Positions 22,234 to 33,449 of a stretch of DNA of 64,000 bases are shown piece after piece. Each line of letters opens with the position of its first letter. Position 1 is the stretch's first letter. The notes under the pieces were generated by a model. It made no database searches. It worked only from the letters and a program-made list of their open reading frames with translations, and was not told the DNA's origin. A program made the position numbers and the translations under genes. Source of the stretch: Doryteuthis pealeii (lineage: Eukaryota; Mollusca; Cephalopoda; Myopsida; Loliginidae); assembly GCA_023376005.1 (NCBI GenBank), contig CM042157.1, positions 91,711,445-91,775,444 of the forward strand, given 5' to 3'.

Positions 22234-22515
22234 ATAAAAAAAACATCGTCATCATGTTGTGCTAATAGAATGAATATCCATGACAATCTCTCACCAATCA
22301 TCCCTATCATTCATTGCCCCCGCAGGTCCTCTGCACAGCATCCAGTATCTGTGCAGAGCTGGTTAATGTAAGTCTTTGCTGGATGGCCTGCACTGATGTT
22401 CCCATGTGCTGGTTTTGACAGGAGAACGTCACTTATGAGTTCGTCCTTGTTTCTCCAGTAGTGTCCAGCATATCTTGTTTGTCTCAGTTTGTGTGATAGG
22501 GGGCAAGTGGCCATA
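22234..22515 (-). pseudogene. RTE-like LINE ORF2 C-terminus and 3' end
   Basis: The minus strand reads RQTRYAGHYWRNKDELISDV and then an AGHPAKTYINQL-type segment and DTGCCAEDL. This is the distal C-terminal part of an RTE-like reverse transcriptase ORF (pattern R.AGH.WR.KDE...GRP.KTY...DTG...EDL). After a stop it continues into a decayed MNDRDDW.EIVMDI-like stretch and a CATGATGACGATG 3' tail. No reverse transcriptase core is present. Confidence 0.7.
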
Positions 22516-24640
22516 CAGCTGCTTTCTTGTAGGGTGTTGTTTCCATAATTTGTTCAAGATTGCACCTAGTATTCTTGTGCAGCTCTCATCTAGCCTATTC
22601 TAGTCCTTGTTTCTCCACTATGTCTTGTTCGTCTTATTTGGATGGTTTGTGTGATGGGGGCAAGTGGCCATACAGCTGCTTTCTTGTAGGGTGTTGTTTC
22701 CATAATTTGTTCAAGATTGCACCTAGTATTCTTGTGCAGCTCTCATCTAGCCTATTCTAGTCTTGTTTCTCCACTATGTCTTGTTCGTCTTATTCGGATG
22801 GTTTGTGTGATGGGGGCCAAGTGGCCATACAGCTGCTTTCTTGTGTGTGTGTTGTTTTCCATAATTTGTTCAAGATTGCACCTAGTATTCTTGTGCAGCT
22901 CTCATCTAGCCTATTCTAGTCCTTGTTTCTCCACTATGTCTTGTTCGTCTTATTCGGATGGTTTGTGTGATGGGGGCCAAGTGGCCATACAGCTGCTTTC
23001 TTGTGTGTGTGTTGTTTCCATAATTTGTTCAAGATTGCACCTAGTATTCTTGTGCAGCTCTCATCTAGCCTATTCTAGTCCTTGTTTCTCCACTATGTCT
23101 TGTTCGTCTTATTCGGATGGTTTGTGTGATGGGGGCCAAGTGGCCATACAGCTGCTTTCTTGTGTGTGTGTTGTTTCCATAATTTGTTCAAGATTGCACC
23201 TAGTATTCTTGTGCAGCTCTCATCTAGCCTATTCTAGTCCTTGTTTTCCACTATGTCTTGTTCGTCTTATTCGGATGGTTTGTGTGATGGGGGCCAAGTG
23301 GCCATACAGCTGCTTTCTTGTGTGTGTGTTGTTTCCATAATTTGTTCAAGATTGCACCTAGTATTCTTGTGCAGCTCTCATCTAGCCTATTCTAGTCCTT
23401 GTTTCTCCACTATGTCTTGTTCGTCTTATTCGGATGGTTTGTGTGATGGGGGCCAAGTGGCCATACAGCTGCTTTCTTGTGTGTGTGTTGTTTCCATAAT
23501 TTGTTCAAGATTGCACCTAGTATTCTTGTGCAGCTCTCATCTAGCCTATTCTAGTCCTTGTTTCTCCACTATGTCTTGTTCGTCTTATTCGGATGGTTTG
23601 TGTGATGGGGGCCAAGTGGCCATACAGCTGCTTTTCTTGTGTTGTGTGTTGTTCCATAATTTGTTCAAGATTGCACCTAGTATTCTTGTGCAGCTCTCAT
23701 CTAGCCTATTCTAGTCCTTGTTTCCCACTATGTCTTGTTCGTCTTATTCGGATGGTTTGTGTGATGGGGGCCAAGTGGCCATACAGCTGCTTTCTTGTGT
23801 GTGTGTTGTTTCCATAATTTGTTCAAGATTGCACCTAGTATTCTTGTGCAGCTCTCATCTAGCCTATTCTAGTCCTTGTTTCTCCACTATGTCTTGTTCG
23901 TCTTATTTGGATGGTTTGTGTGATGGGGGCCAAGTGGCCATACAGCTGCTTTCTTGTAGGGTGTTGTTTCCATAATTTGTTCAAGATTGCACCTAGTATT
24001 CTTGTGCAGCTCTCATCTAGCCTATTCTAGTCCTTGTTTCTCCACTATGTCTTGTTCGTCTTATTCGGATGGTTTGTGTGATGGGGCCAAGTGGCCATAC
24101 AGCTGCTTTCTTGTGTGTGTGTTGTTTCCATAAATTTGTTCAAGATTGCACCTAGTATTCTTGTGCAGCTCTCATCTAGCCTATTCTAGTCCTTGTTTCT
24201 CCACTATGTCTTGTTCGTCTTATTCGGATGGTTTGTGTGATGGGGCCAAGTGGCCATACAGCTGCTTTCTTGTAGGGTGTTGTTCATAATTTGTTCAAAA
24301 GATTGCACCTAGTATTCTTGTGCAGCCTCATCTAGCCTATTCTAGTCCTTGTTTCTCCACTATGTCTTGTTCGTCTTATTCGGATGGTTTGTGTGATGGG
24401 GGCCAAGTGGCCATACAGCTGCTTTCTTGTAGGGTGTTGTTTCCATAATTTGTTCAAGATTGCACCTAGTATTCTTGTGCAGCTCTCATCTAGCCTATTC
24501 TAGTCCTTGTTTCTCCACTATGTCTTGTTCGTCTTATTCGGATGGTTTGTGTGATGGGGCAAGTGGCCATACAGCTGCTTTCTTGTGTGGGTGTTGTTTC
24601 CACAATTTGTTTAAGATTGCACCCAAGATTCTTATGCAAA
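22400..24640. repeat. About 159-bp satellite, 14 units
   Basis: The phrase 'gttcaagattgcac' or a near variant recurs at 22552, 22709, 22868, 23027, 23186, 23344, 23503, 23663, 23821, 23979, 24138, 24293, 24452 and 24609. Spacing is 155-160 bp, usually 159. Two monomer types differ at one point: 'cttgtagggtgttg' (array edges) versus 'cttgtgtgtgtgttg' (interior). On the minus strand the unit reads LHKNTRCNLEQIME, matching LHKDTMCCLEQILE in the LINE relic at 26907-27104. The satellite therefore appears to be an amplified piece of the LINE. Confidence 0.9.
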
Positions 24641-24689
24641 GCATACTATTACAATACAGTGCATTGTTTTATTTCTTTGTTAAATATGG

Positions 24690-24845
24690 TCAATGTCCTG
24701 GGTATGACACTTGCATCTGGTGGTGAGGCTACAGTTCTGGAACTCAAGGGGAGTATGAAGTCCCCCTTCATTGCTATTACTCTCAGGTTCACTCTAACCT
24801 AGTGTGGTAGTACTTGTTAGGGTCCCATCTGTGGGTTAAATAGAT
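24690..24845 (+). repeat. Dispersed repeat family E, 3' part
   Basis: Contains 'ctgggtatgacacttgcat' and 'cttgttagggtcccatctg', ending 'gggttaaatagatctg'. A similar junction to the following repeat occurs at 42214-42400. Confidence 0.6.
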
Positions 24846-25110
24846 CTGTTTGAAAATTATTTGTATTCGATAGGAATACTTGATACCATATAACAGTGTG
24901 CAAATTATTTGTATTTGATAGGAATACTTGTTACCATATAACTGTGCAATTTTGTTTGTATTAAGTATAGTTACTTGATGCTGTAATTGTTTATGAGGAA
25001 TTATTATTTTTAGTTATTTGCAAATTATTAGATAGGAATACTTGAAACTATGTGCAAATTATTTGTATTAGATAGGAATACTTGATATAGGAGTGTGTGC
25101 AGTGTATAAC
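24846..25110 (+). repeat. Diverged units of the 102-bp satellite family
   Basis: Four or five short units with 'aattatttgtatt', 'ataggaatacttg' and 'accatataactg'. The same words make up the large array at 30.8-32.7 kb and a piece at 42310-42400. This looks like the dispersed source element. Confidence 0.6.
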
Positions 25111-26509
25111 TTTACAGACTAAACTAGGGCCATATAAAGTGTAAATTCAACTGGAGTTAGAGTTGCTATATTTTTGCCAACTCTGAGTCCAATGACCTCT
25201 TAATTGTTACTAAATCCACAGCTCTTTTCAAGTAACTAATAATGATAATCCCTAGTAAAAAGAAATTATTCGTAATACAAATAATTTTCACACAATTATG
25301 ATATTGTGGTGATTAATAAAAAATAAAATGAAACCAAATAACAATAGATAAAACAAAAATAAAACAAAATTAAATAAAAAAAATTAAAAAAAATAAATAA
25401 AAAGACAAAGTCTCCCAGAAGGTCTGAGACCGGAAGAGCCCTTGGGGCATAAGCACAAAGCCCCCGAATTCTTGGCGCCTAAAAGGTTTCTCTGTCTTTT
25501 TACCCCAGGACTTTGAAGAAGAAACACCTATTGACTTGTTCAAGAAAATATTTCCCCTCAAAGGAATAGTGTGAACCAACTTATAAAAGTCTTACCCTAA
25601 AGTTATCTTGATCTTTGTTTCTTTCACTTCTCTTCCTAAATTCCATTTCAGCTTACCAGTCGACAAGGAGGAAGAACCAGTTTTAACGGGGATTAGACAC
25701 TAATACTGTAGAATACTGTTAATTGTTATTCTGTGTTACTTTCACCCTTAGCCAGGATTGAACCTGCAGTCTGGAAATGACTGTTACAGATTGTTAACTA
25801 TTGGACAGTGGAACAGTCAAACACCTCCTCAGCTTAATGGACTCTTCCTGGCAGTAGTGGCAGTAATTATTTAAACTGTTATAGTGGGTTCATTGGAGAA
25901 CTAGTAACTGCATGGTTAGGCTTGGCCAGTCACATTGCTCAAACCAATTGTTGACTGTCTAACTGACTTACTTCAATAATACGAGCAAGCTTAAACCACA
26001 TAGAACCACCACTCTAATGAATAACCAAAATGGAGACTGAAACATTACAATATCAAGTATTCCTATCTAGTACAAATAGCTTTCCAAAAAAAATCTATTT
26101 GACCCATAGATTTTATTGAGGGAATCTGAAACCGAACTTAGCATTGACCTTTGTTGACTTTATCCGCTAATATTTACTGTATTTGCAGTTCTAATGGAGG
26201 CAGCCATGCTTAGAAGACATGCTGCAGTGTGCTTCAGTGCCTTTACTCTCTGATTGGCTAAATAGTCTGTGACATCATCGTAATGGCCGCTCATATACTT
26301 TTGTTTCCAGCCCATAAATGCTGACTCATCTAACAAAGGCAACTAAATGGTGCTATTGATAATTCTGGTAACTAATACAACTATTGTAGCTATTAATGGT
26401 GCATCAGGAGAATGGTCTCTCAAAGAATGCTGGTTTATTTTTTCATCTATCGGAAAAATAATTTTATAAGACACATGGAACGATATATTGATATTTTGAA
26501 TTTTTAAGA
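25111..26509. other. No gene supported
   Basis: About 1.4 kb. A decayed SINE C-like piece lies at 25745-25830 and a short inverted unit of the 102-bp family near 25250. Otherwise nothing recognised. Confidence 0.4.
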
Positions 26510-26712
26510 TGAGGCTTGATAATTTGGATTATTTGGACTCATCTTTATTGTTATATACACAACATTTTGACCGATGTGCTCTCTGGCCTTCTTCAGGTGT
26601 TTCTTGGTATTTTTGAGATGAGGCTTGATAATTTGTATTATTTGGACTTTTTGGACTGTTGTCCTCATCTTTATTGTTATGTACACAATGTTTCGGCTGA
26701 TGTACCTTGGGA
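26510..26712 (-). repeat. Tandem pair of hammerhead-like repeat units
   Basis: Two units, about 110-125 bp apart, share 'atgaggcttgataattt' and 'catctttattgttat'. Read on the minus strand, the unit at 26510-26605 has CUGAAGAA, stem GGCC/GGUC, then AAAAUG where GAAAUG is expected. The second (26618-26712) keeps GCCGAAAC, but its CUGANGA part is lost. A third relative is at 16905-17010. Confidence 0.5.
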
Positions 26713-26714
26713 AA

Positions 26715-26930
26715 TTTGATGGGTCCCAAGTAAAGTTTCTTAATAAATTGTAGAGTTTTTATCTATGAACAACTAAAGCTGTCTAACCTCTACCTTGTAC
26801 TCCATAACATGTAATTCATTTCCAAGAAAAAAACAGGGACACATGGATACAATTTTACTGAGTCCTTTTAGATTTTTATGCATTAGTGATGCTAGACGTG
26901 TACCTATCAGCATCCTTGCTTCTCCAGCAG
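26715..26930 (+). mobile_element. Fragment of CAG-ended miniature DNA transposon
   Basis: Matches the inner and right part of the element at 41616-41902: 'tgggtcccaagtaaagt', then the conserved right end near 'cctatcagcat'. The left end is missing. Confidence 0.6.
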
Positions 26931-27115
26931 TGTCCAGCATGTCTTGTTCATTTTACTCGGATGGTTTGTGTGAGGGGGAGGGGCAAGTGGGCATATAGCT
27001 GCTTTCTTATGGGATATTGCTTCCAGGATTTGTTCAAGGCAGCACATAGTATCCTTGTGTAGCTCCCACCTAGCTTTTTCTCTTAATGCTTTGTTAGGGT
27101 CCAACTGGTGCTGCC
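26905..27115 (-). pseudogene. RTE-like LINE ORF2 fragment
   Basis: The minus strand reads ALREKARWELHKDTMCCLEQ and continues ILEAISHKKAA, then THPSK-like and CWTLLEKQ residues. Compared with the 22.4-kb copy, the last part is out of frame with the LINE frame (AGHYWRNK), so a frameshift or a stacked frame is involved. This single-copy segment corresponds to the 159-bp satellite monomer. Confidence 0.6.
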
Positions 27116-27209
27116 ATATAGTAGTAATACTACGGCTTAGAAGAATTTTTGCTTGATTTTTATCAGTGAGATCAGATTTTCATGGGATTACAGGTCATTT
27201 GCAGTGGTG

Positions 27210-27509
27210 CAGAGATGCTGATAAGTGCACATCCTGCGTCACTGATGCAGTAAAATTGTATCCATGCGTCACAGTGGTTTTTTTCCCCACCATTTCCAGC
27301 TTACTGTAAATACATTTCAATATTTTCTTGGAAATGAATTATGGTATATGGGATACAAGGTAGGGGTTGGATGGCTTTAGTTCATAGACAAAAAACTCTA
27401 CAATTTATTAAGAAACTTTAGTTGGGACCCATCAAATTTCCAGGGACTCATTCAAATCAAATACATGCGTCCCATGACTCACTAAATTAAAAAGCTATCA
27501 GCATCACTG
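27210..27509 (-). mobile_element. Miniature DNA transposon with CAG/CTG ends
   Basis: Ends are cagagatgctgata... and ...agctatcagcatcactg, giving terminal inverted repeats around ATGCTGATAG. Length is 300 bp. No matching target duplication is visible at this copy. It is the same family as 33861-34173 and 41616-41902, which do show one. Confidence 0.7.
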
Positions 27510-27510
<1 letters not shown>

Positions 27511-27555
<45 letters not shown>

Positions 27556-27782
27556 CATGACTTGATCAGATGTTGCTTCTGTTTGGCTGACTTGCAACAA
27601 TCCAATCTAATCCCATTAGCCTCTTTCTCTCTCTTTCTTGCCTCTCTCTCCTCTACTCTCTCCTCTACTCTCTCTCCTCTCTCACTCCTCCTCTCCTCTC
27701 TCACTCCTCCCTCACTCCTCCTCTCCTCTCTCTCTCCTCCTCTCCTCTCCTCTCCTCCTCTCCTCTCCTCTCTCTCTCTGAA
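27511..27782. repeat. (TA)n followed by pyrimidine-rich tract
   Basis: A TA run at 27511-27554 is followed by CT-rich sequence at about 27620-27780 with repeated CTCTCCTC words. Serine/leucine-rich frames here are artefacts. Confidence 0.85.
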
Positions 27783-28129
27783 TCTATTTTCAGGGTGGAT
27801 GATGAAATTTGTTTAGCTTTGAAAAATGTTGCATCATCTGTGATTACATTGCATTTTTATTATGCCCAGACACTATTGTTTCAACTGTTGATTAGTTGTC
27901 CTACAGCCATTGTTTGCGATGGCGGTTACTCCAAGGAAGTGTACGAAAATTGTAACGCTGCATGCACACACTAGCATGCATCACAGAGAGATCACTGATA
28001 TAATAACTAACAAAAAATCACCCTCTGGGCAGTGTAAAAATTAATTTTTGAAAGATAGTGCCTGGGCAGGCTGGGAGTTAAAAAAATCAATATTAGAGGG
28101 TTTGTATTATAAGTAAGAAAAAAAAGCGG
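27783..28129. other. No feature recognised
   Basis: No matched repeat or credible frame. Confidence 0.5.
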
Positions 28130-28270
28130 TAGTAACTTATTAGGGTCTCATCTATGTGTTTTTAAAAAAAATTGTTTTAGAAAATTTTCAGTAACCATCA
28201 ATAATGACTAAAACAATGTCTTTGGCATAAAATATCCCAACAAGGTGTGACATGCTGTAAAATCCAACCA
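28130..28270 (+). repeat. Dispersed repeat family E, 3' end
   Basis: Ends with 'gacatgctgtaaaatccaac', the family E terminus. Confidence 0.6.
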
Positions 28271-28354
28271 ACTTATAATCTACAGCCAAGTTCTAGATGG
28301 GGTTTAAAAAAAAAAAAAAAAAAAAACCCCAAAAAACCTAGTTTCCCCTGTGGG

Positions 28355-28460
28355 TAGGTTTTGTCACAAGTATGGAGCATCCAGTGAGGATCGAACTTGC
28401 TTTTTAGTAATAATGGATCTGCGAGACCAGCTTGTTAACCATTACACCATGACAGGACGC
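28355..28460 (-). repeat. SINE family C, tRNA-like head
   Basis: On the minus strand: 'tcatggtgtaatggttaac' (A-box-like), then 'gctggtctcgcagatcc' and B-box-like 'gcaagttcgatcctcactgg'. It is the clearest family C copy. It follows a poly-A run of about 19 at 28303-28324. Confidence 0.6.
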
Positions 28461-29138
28461 CTTACTTGACTAGGTAGAATAATGAAACTGGTATAAAAAT
28501 GAAGTAATACTTTTTTTTTTTTTTTTTTGGTGATGGTGGTGTTCTTAGTCACCATTTAGTGCTAATTTATTGTCTGCAGTCCCCATTACCCCCCCCCGTC
28601 CACCCCCAAAGAATCTGGTTTACTTTTTATCCTACTGTGCCATTTCATCTTCATCATCGGGTAAAAATATGTTCACCTTTCAATTTGTGTAATAATCCGT
28701 TACTAAAGTATTAATGTTACTGTACCAAATTAGGGTGCTACAAAGGGTTGCGCTGTGAATGTGAATTTCAGTCCTGTCTCTCACTGATTGTCCCATTTAT
28801 TGACTGCAATGCGCTCTTTGCATTGTTGGGGGGGAGGCAAAAGAAAAAAAAAATGTTTCTCTTCTTTCATATGACTGAATTTCAATTGACTTGAAAAGCA
28901 TCTTGTGTAAAATTCTATCAGTGATTGCTGCTTTATATGTAATTTCAATGAGTAGTAAACATTGTTGTTCAGTGATTTCACAACAAATTAAGTTTCCTTT
29001 GTGCAAATTTTTTTTTTTTTAGTTTATTTTTATTTAATTTTTTTTTAAATCTATTCAAAAATTTTTTAATTAATTAAAAGAAAAATTTCAAATTCAAAAA
29101 AAAATATCAATTTATTTTTAAAAAATTTAATTTATTTG
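28461..29138. other. No gene seen; homopolymer-rich DNA
   Basis: Includes T-runs near 28510 and 29010 and a C-run near 28590. Confidence 0.5.
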
Positions 29139-29205
29139 TTTAGCTTAGTTGGTAGAGTGTTCGGCTAGAAACCACAAGTAAGGAGCTGATGGTAGTTGTG
29201 GTGCT
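29139..29205 (+). repeat. SINE family A, internally deleted
   Basis: Keeps the A-box head 'tagcttagttggtagagtg' and a bit of the body 'taaggagctgatgg', with about 100 bp missing between them. Confidence 0.65.
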
Positions 29206-29406
29206 CACACAACAAATTAAGTTTCCTTTGAGCAATTTTTTTATTATTTATTTTTTTATTAGTTTATTTTTTTATTTTTTTATAATTTCTAATTTTTTAA
29301 ATTTATTAAAAAAATTTTAAATTTTTTTTAAAAATTTAATTGAAAAATTTTTTAATTAAATTTAAAAAATTTTTTTAATTTATTTAAAAAAATTTAAACT
29401 TATTTT
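29206..29406. repeat. AT-rich low-complexity DNA
   Basis: A/T blocks forming many small self-complementary stretches. No gene. Confidence 0.7.
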
Positions 29407-29642
29407 TTTAGCTCAGTCAGTAGAGCGTTCGTCTAGAAACCACAAGGTTCTTAGTTCGATACCAGCCCTCGCCAACTCAGCGTATGAGTAGCACAGGATC
29501 TGTGCAGTAAATTAAGGAGCTGATGGTAGGTGTGGTGCTGCACCTCAGACGCTAAAATAATCTCCTTGATCTAGCGCTAGTGAAAAGGGGATAGACTCCT
29601 TCACTGATTGCCTGATACCAACTTTAGGCCACCCTGACTTTA
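29407..29642 (+). repeat. tRNA-derived SINE family A
   Basis: A box 'tagctcagtcagtagagcg', then 'ctagaaaccacaagg', B box 'tagttcgataccagc', and a body with 'gatctgtgcagtaaa', 'ctaaaataatctccttg' and 'aaaaggggatagactcc'. Length about 235 bp. Both pol III internal promoter elements are readable, but the anticodon arm does not pair, so it is a SINE and not a tRNA gene. Confidence 0.8.
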
Positions 29643-29934
29643 CTTTATTTTTTATTTTTTTGAATTTTTATTTTAAAATTTTTTATTCTATTTTATTCTA
29701 TTTCATTTTATTTATTTTTATTTCATTTTTATTTAATTCAATTTAATTTTTTAATTGAGCACTTTTCACCCCCACTTCCCTCTGCAGCCGATGCATATAC
29801 TAACCCATGCTGACAAGGAAATTAGTATAATTTTGGGCTAAAAAAAAAAAAAGTGTTCATTTTTAGAATAAAACTTGATAGCTTACAAAGCTGGAATGAA
29901 AATTATAAAATAAAATACAACACAGTAAAATAGT
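29643..29934. other. No feature recognised
   Basis: T-rich low-complexity sequence and about 170 bp of unassigned DNA. Confidence 0.5.
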
Positions 29935-30475
29935 TTGACACAAGGCCTGAAGTATGGGGCACTCAATGAGAATGTGTAGAGCAATGGTTTATTAGCCTAT
30001 TTTGCAAACCATTATACAACAGTTTATGTGATGCAGTGGCTAATGTGCGGGACTGTGACATTGGAGTAAACGAGTTTGAATTCCAGTTCCACTATTATGT
30101 TCACTTTTAGACTAATATCCTTGGAAATAGTATGAATACCCTCACCCACTCCCCCAACTATGGGTTAAATAGTACCACTACTATTCTTCTTCAAGGTGGC
30201 AAAGTGGCTAACATGCTGGACTGTGATATTGTTGTAAACGACTTCAAACTTATGTCATCTACTACATTTACTTTCAGACTGATACTCTTGGGAAAGGTAT
30301 GAACCCCATTCATCCCCCTAGCTATGGATTAGTTAGTACCACTTCTGTTGTTCTACTATTTACCCATAGCTGGAGGGAGAATAGTTGGATTTATTCCTTT
30401 CCCAAGAGGATTAGCACTATGTGAAATGCAAACAGCCTTGTTCAGGATTTGAACTCTGATAGCCGAGGCTATAAT
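29935..30475. repeat. Cluster of tRNA-like SINE copies
   Basis: A minus-strand family C piece (29935-30025) is followed by two plus-strand relatives (30030-30180 and 30190-30345), each with a 'gtggctaatgtgcgggact'-like head and a body ending 'gggttaaatagtacc' or similar. A minus-strand family B piece follows (30345-30475). Repeated insertion into SINE sequence is evident. Confidence 0.55.
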
Positions 30476-30486
30476 TTAAAGTTAAA

Positions 30487-30740
30487 GGGCCGGGTTAGCT
30501 CAGTCGGTAGAGCGTTCGGCTAGAAACCACAAGGTTCTGGTTCCTAGTTCGATACCGGTCCTCGCCGACTCAGTGTATGAGTAACACAGGGATCTGTGCG
30601 GTAAAGTAAGGAGCTGATGGTAGGTGTGGCACTCCACCTCAGACACTAAAATAATTTCCTTGGTCTAGCGCTAGTGAAAAGGGGATAGACTCCCTTGCTG
30701 ATTGGCTGATACCGACATTAGGCCGCCCTGACGACTTTAC
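30487..30740 (+). repeat. tRNA-derived SINE family A, full copy
   Basis: Starts ggccgggttagctcagtcgg with a canonical A box; B box 'tagttcgataccggtcc'. The body ends near 'gccgccctgacgacttta'. Compared with 42400-42663 it is nearly full length, so this family may be young. Confidence 0.85.
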
Positions 30741-30769
30741 CTTTTACTTATAGTTACTTGAAGCTCTAA

Positions 30770-32745
30770 TTGTTTATGAAGAATTTTATTTTAGTTATTT
30801 GAAACCATATAATTATTTGCAAATTATTAGATAGGAATACTTTAGACCATATAACTGTATGTAGACAATGATGATATTAAATAGAAATAGTTACTTTAAA
30901 ACTAATTGTGTATAGATTATTTGTAGGTATCTGTCTGAATACTTTAGACCATATAACTGTATGTAGACAAATGATGATTATTAAATAGAAATAGTTACTT
31001 TAAAACCTAATTGTGTATAGATTATTTGTATTAAATCTGAATACTTTAGACCATATAACTGTATGTAGACAAATGATGATTATTAAATAGAAATAGTTAC
31101 TTTAAAACCTAATTGTGTATGATTATTTGTATTAAATCTGAATACTTTAAACCATATAACTGTATGTAGACAAATGATTATTAAATAGAAATAGTTACTT
31201 TAAAACCTAATTGTGTATAGATTATTTGTATTAAATCTGAATACTTTAACCATATAACTGTATGTAGACAAATGATGATTATTAAATAGAAATAGTTACT
31301 TTTAAAACCTAATTGTGTATAGATTATTTGTATTAAATCTGAATACTTGAAACCATATAACTGTATGTAGACAAATGATGATTATTAAATAGAAATAGTT
31401 ACTTTAAAACCTAATTGTGTATAGATTATTTGTATTAAATCTGAATACTTTAGACTATATAACTGTATGTAGACAAATGATGATTATTAAATAGAAATAG
31501 TTACTTTAAACCTAATTGTGTATAGATTATTTGTAGAATACTTTAGACCATATAACTGTATGTAGACAAATGATGATTATTAAATAGAAATAGTTACTTT
31601 AAAACCTAATGTGTATAGATTATTTGTATTAAATCTGAATACTTGAAACCATATAACTGTATGTAGACAAATGATGATTATTAAATAGAAATAGTTACTT
31701 TAAACCTAATTGTGTATAGATTATTTGTATTAAATCTGAATACTTGAAACCATATAACTGTATGTAGACAAATGATGATATTAAATAGAAATAGTTACTT
31801 TAAAACCTAATTGTGTATAGATTATTTGTATCTGGTATGTAGACAAATGATGATTATTAAATAGAAATAGTTACTTTAAAACCTAATTGTGTAAGATTAT
31901 TTGTATTAAATCTGAATACTTGAAACCATATAACTGTATGTAGACAAATGATGATTATTAAATAGAAATAGTTACTTTAAAACCTAATTGTGTATAGATT
32001 ATTTGTATTAAATCTGAATACTTAGACCATATAACTGTATGTAGACAAATGATGATTATTAAATAGAAATAGTTACTTTAAAACCTAATTGTGTATAGAT
32101 TATTTGTATTAAATCTGAATACTTGAAACCATATAACTGTATGTAGACAAATGATGATTATTAAATAGAAATAGTTACTTTAAAACCTAATTGTGTATAG
32201 ATTATTTGTATTAAATCTGAATACTTGAAACCATATAACTGTATGTAGACAAATGATGATTATTAAATAGAAATAGTTACTTTAAAACCTAATTGTGTAT
32301 AGATTATTTGTATTAAATCTGAATACTTAGACCATATAACTGTATGTAGACAAATGATGATTATTAAATAGAAATAGTTACTTTAAAACCTAATTGTGTA
32401 TAGATTATTTGTATTAAATCTGAATACTTGAAACCATATAATGTATGTAGACAAATGATGATTATTAAATAGAAATAGTTACTTTAAACCTAATTGTGTA
32501 TAGATTATTTGTATTAAATCAGAATACTTTAGACCATATAACTGTATGTAGACAAATGATGATTATTAAATAGAAATAGTTACTTTAAAACCTAATTGTG
32601 TATAGATTATTTGTATTAAATCAGAATACTTTAGACCATATAACTGTATGTAGACAAATGATGATTATTAAATAGAAATAGTTACTTTAAAACCTAATTG
32701 TGTATAGATTATTTGTATTAAATCTGAATACTTTAGACCGTATAA
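30770..32745 (+). repeat. 102-bp satellite, about 19 units
   Basis: The unit contains 'accatataactgtatgtag', 'acaaatgatgattatt', 'aaatagaaatagttac' and 'aattgtgtatagattattt'. Copies are spaced about 100-103 bp, with one shortened unit near 31830. Unit-to-unit differences are mostly one-base indels and a 'gaaacc'/'tagacc' switch. Related single units occur at 24.9 and 42.3 kb. No coding potential. Confidence 0.9.
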
Positions 32746-32746
32746 T

Positions 32747-32865
32747 TGTGAAGGAAGTACCTGTTAGGAGTCCCATCTATGGGTTAAATAGAAGAAAAAA
32801 AAAGAAGTGAGATTGTCATGGATATCTGTGCTACTAGTGCAACATGATGATGATGATGATGATGA
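32747..32865 (+). repeat. Family E scrap joined to LINE 3' tail
   Basis: A piece of family E ('cccatctatgggttaaata') is followed by an RTE-like LINE 3' end 'gagattgtcatggatatc' with a (GAT)n tail at 32847-32864. Confidence 0.6.
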
Positions 32866-33278
32866 ACTATCTTAATTTGTTATGGTTTTCTTGCAGTGTT
32901 TCTAAAATCCGAGGGAAGGAGGGAAAATAGGGTTGATGTTTGATTTAAACTGCTGGAGTTTTAGCATGGGGTGAGGAAGAATCTGTAAGGGCAGATGATT
33001 TGCTGGTATCAGGTGTCATCTTGGAGACAGGTGTCTCAGCGTGGTGTGGGTGACAAATCAGGGGAACTTCTGTGATTATGAAAGTTTAGGTTGAGTAATG
33101 ACACACAGGATCTGAAGATCTGGGGTAGAACAGCTGCAGGAAGGACGGTCTTGATTTGTCTGACTCAAAGCTACGTGTTGAGGAATGACGTGTGGCATTG
33201 TCACTGCTGACTTTGACGTTGAAGGTAATAAAAAATATAGAGATGAACAATGAATGAAATGTTAGTTCTCCTCAAAAT
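32866..33278. other. No feature recognised
   Basis: About 410 bp with no match or frame of interest. Confidence 0.45.
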
Positions 33279-33280
33279 AC

Positions 33281-33440
33281 GAGGTGTGTTCAAAAAGTAT
33301 CGAGACTGAAGCTGTATTTACCATGACAGAGATGAACAATGAGGGAAACATTCATTTTCTTAAAAATTGAGCTCTGCTGGCATCTAACATATTCCTGTGA
33401 ATTTTACATTGGTTGAAGCACCTCGGAAACTCTGTTTTTG
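33281..33440 (+). mobile_element. Mariner-type transposon, 5' end only
   Basis: After 'ata' comes 'cgaggtgtgttcaaaaagta', a mariner-type terminal repeat, followed by about 130 bp of decayed 5' sequence. No transposase remains. The same terminus is found in the miniature elements at 36.5 and 46.3 kb. Confidence 0.55.
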
Positions 33441-33449
33441 ATATGTATT

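Noticed and set aside
22717..23714. Open frames of 207 and 157 codons with repeating peptide
   Set aside because: The 159-bp satellite unit is a multiple of three, so one frame stays open by periodicity. The LINE reading lies on the opposite strand.
22400..24640. CRISPR-like repeat array
   Set aside because: Units are directly contiguous, with no unique spacers, and the DNA is eukaryotic.
30487..30560. Functional tRNA gene
   Set aside because: A and B boxes are present but the anticodon arm does not pair and the sequence continues into a repeated SINE body.
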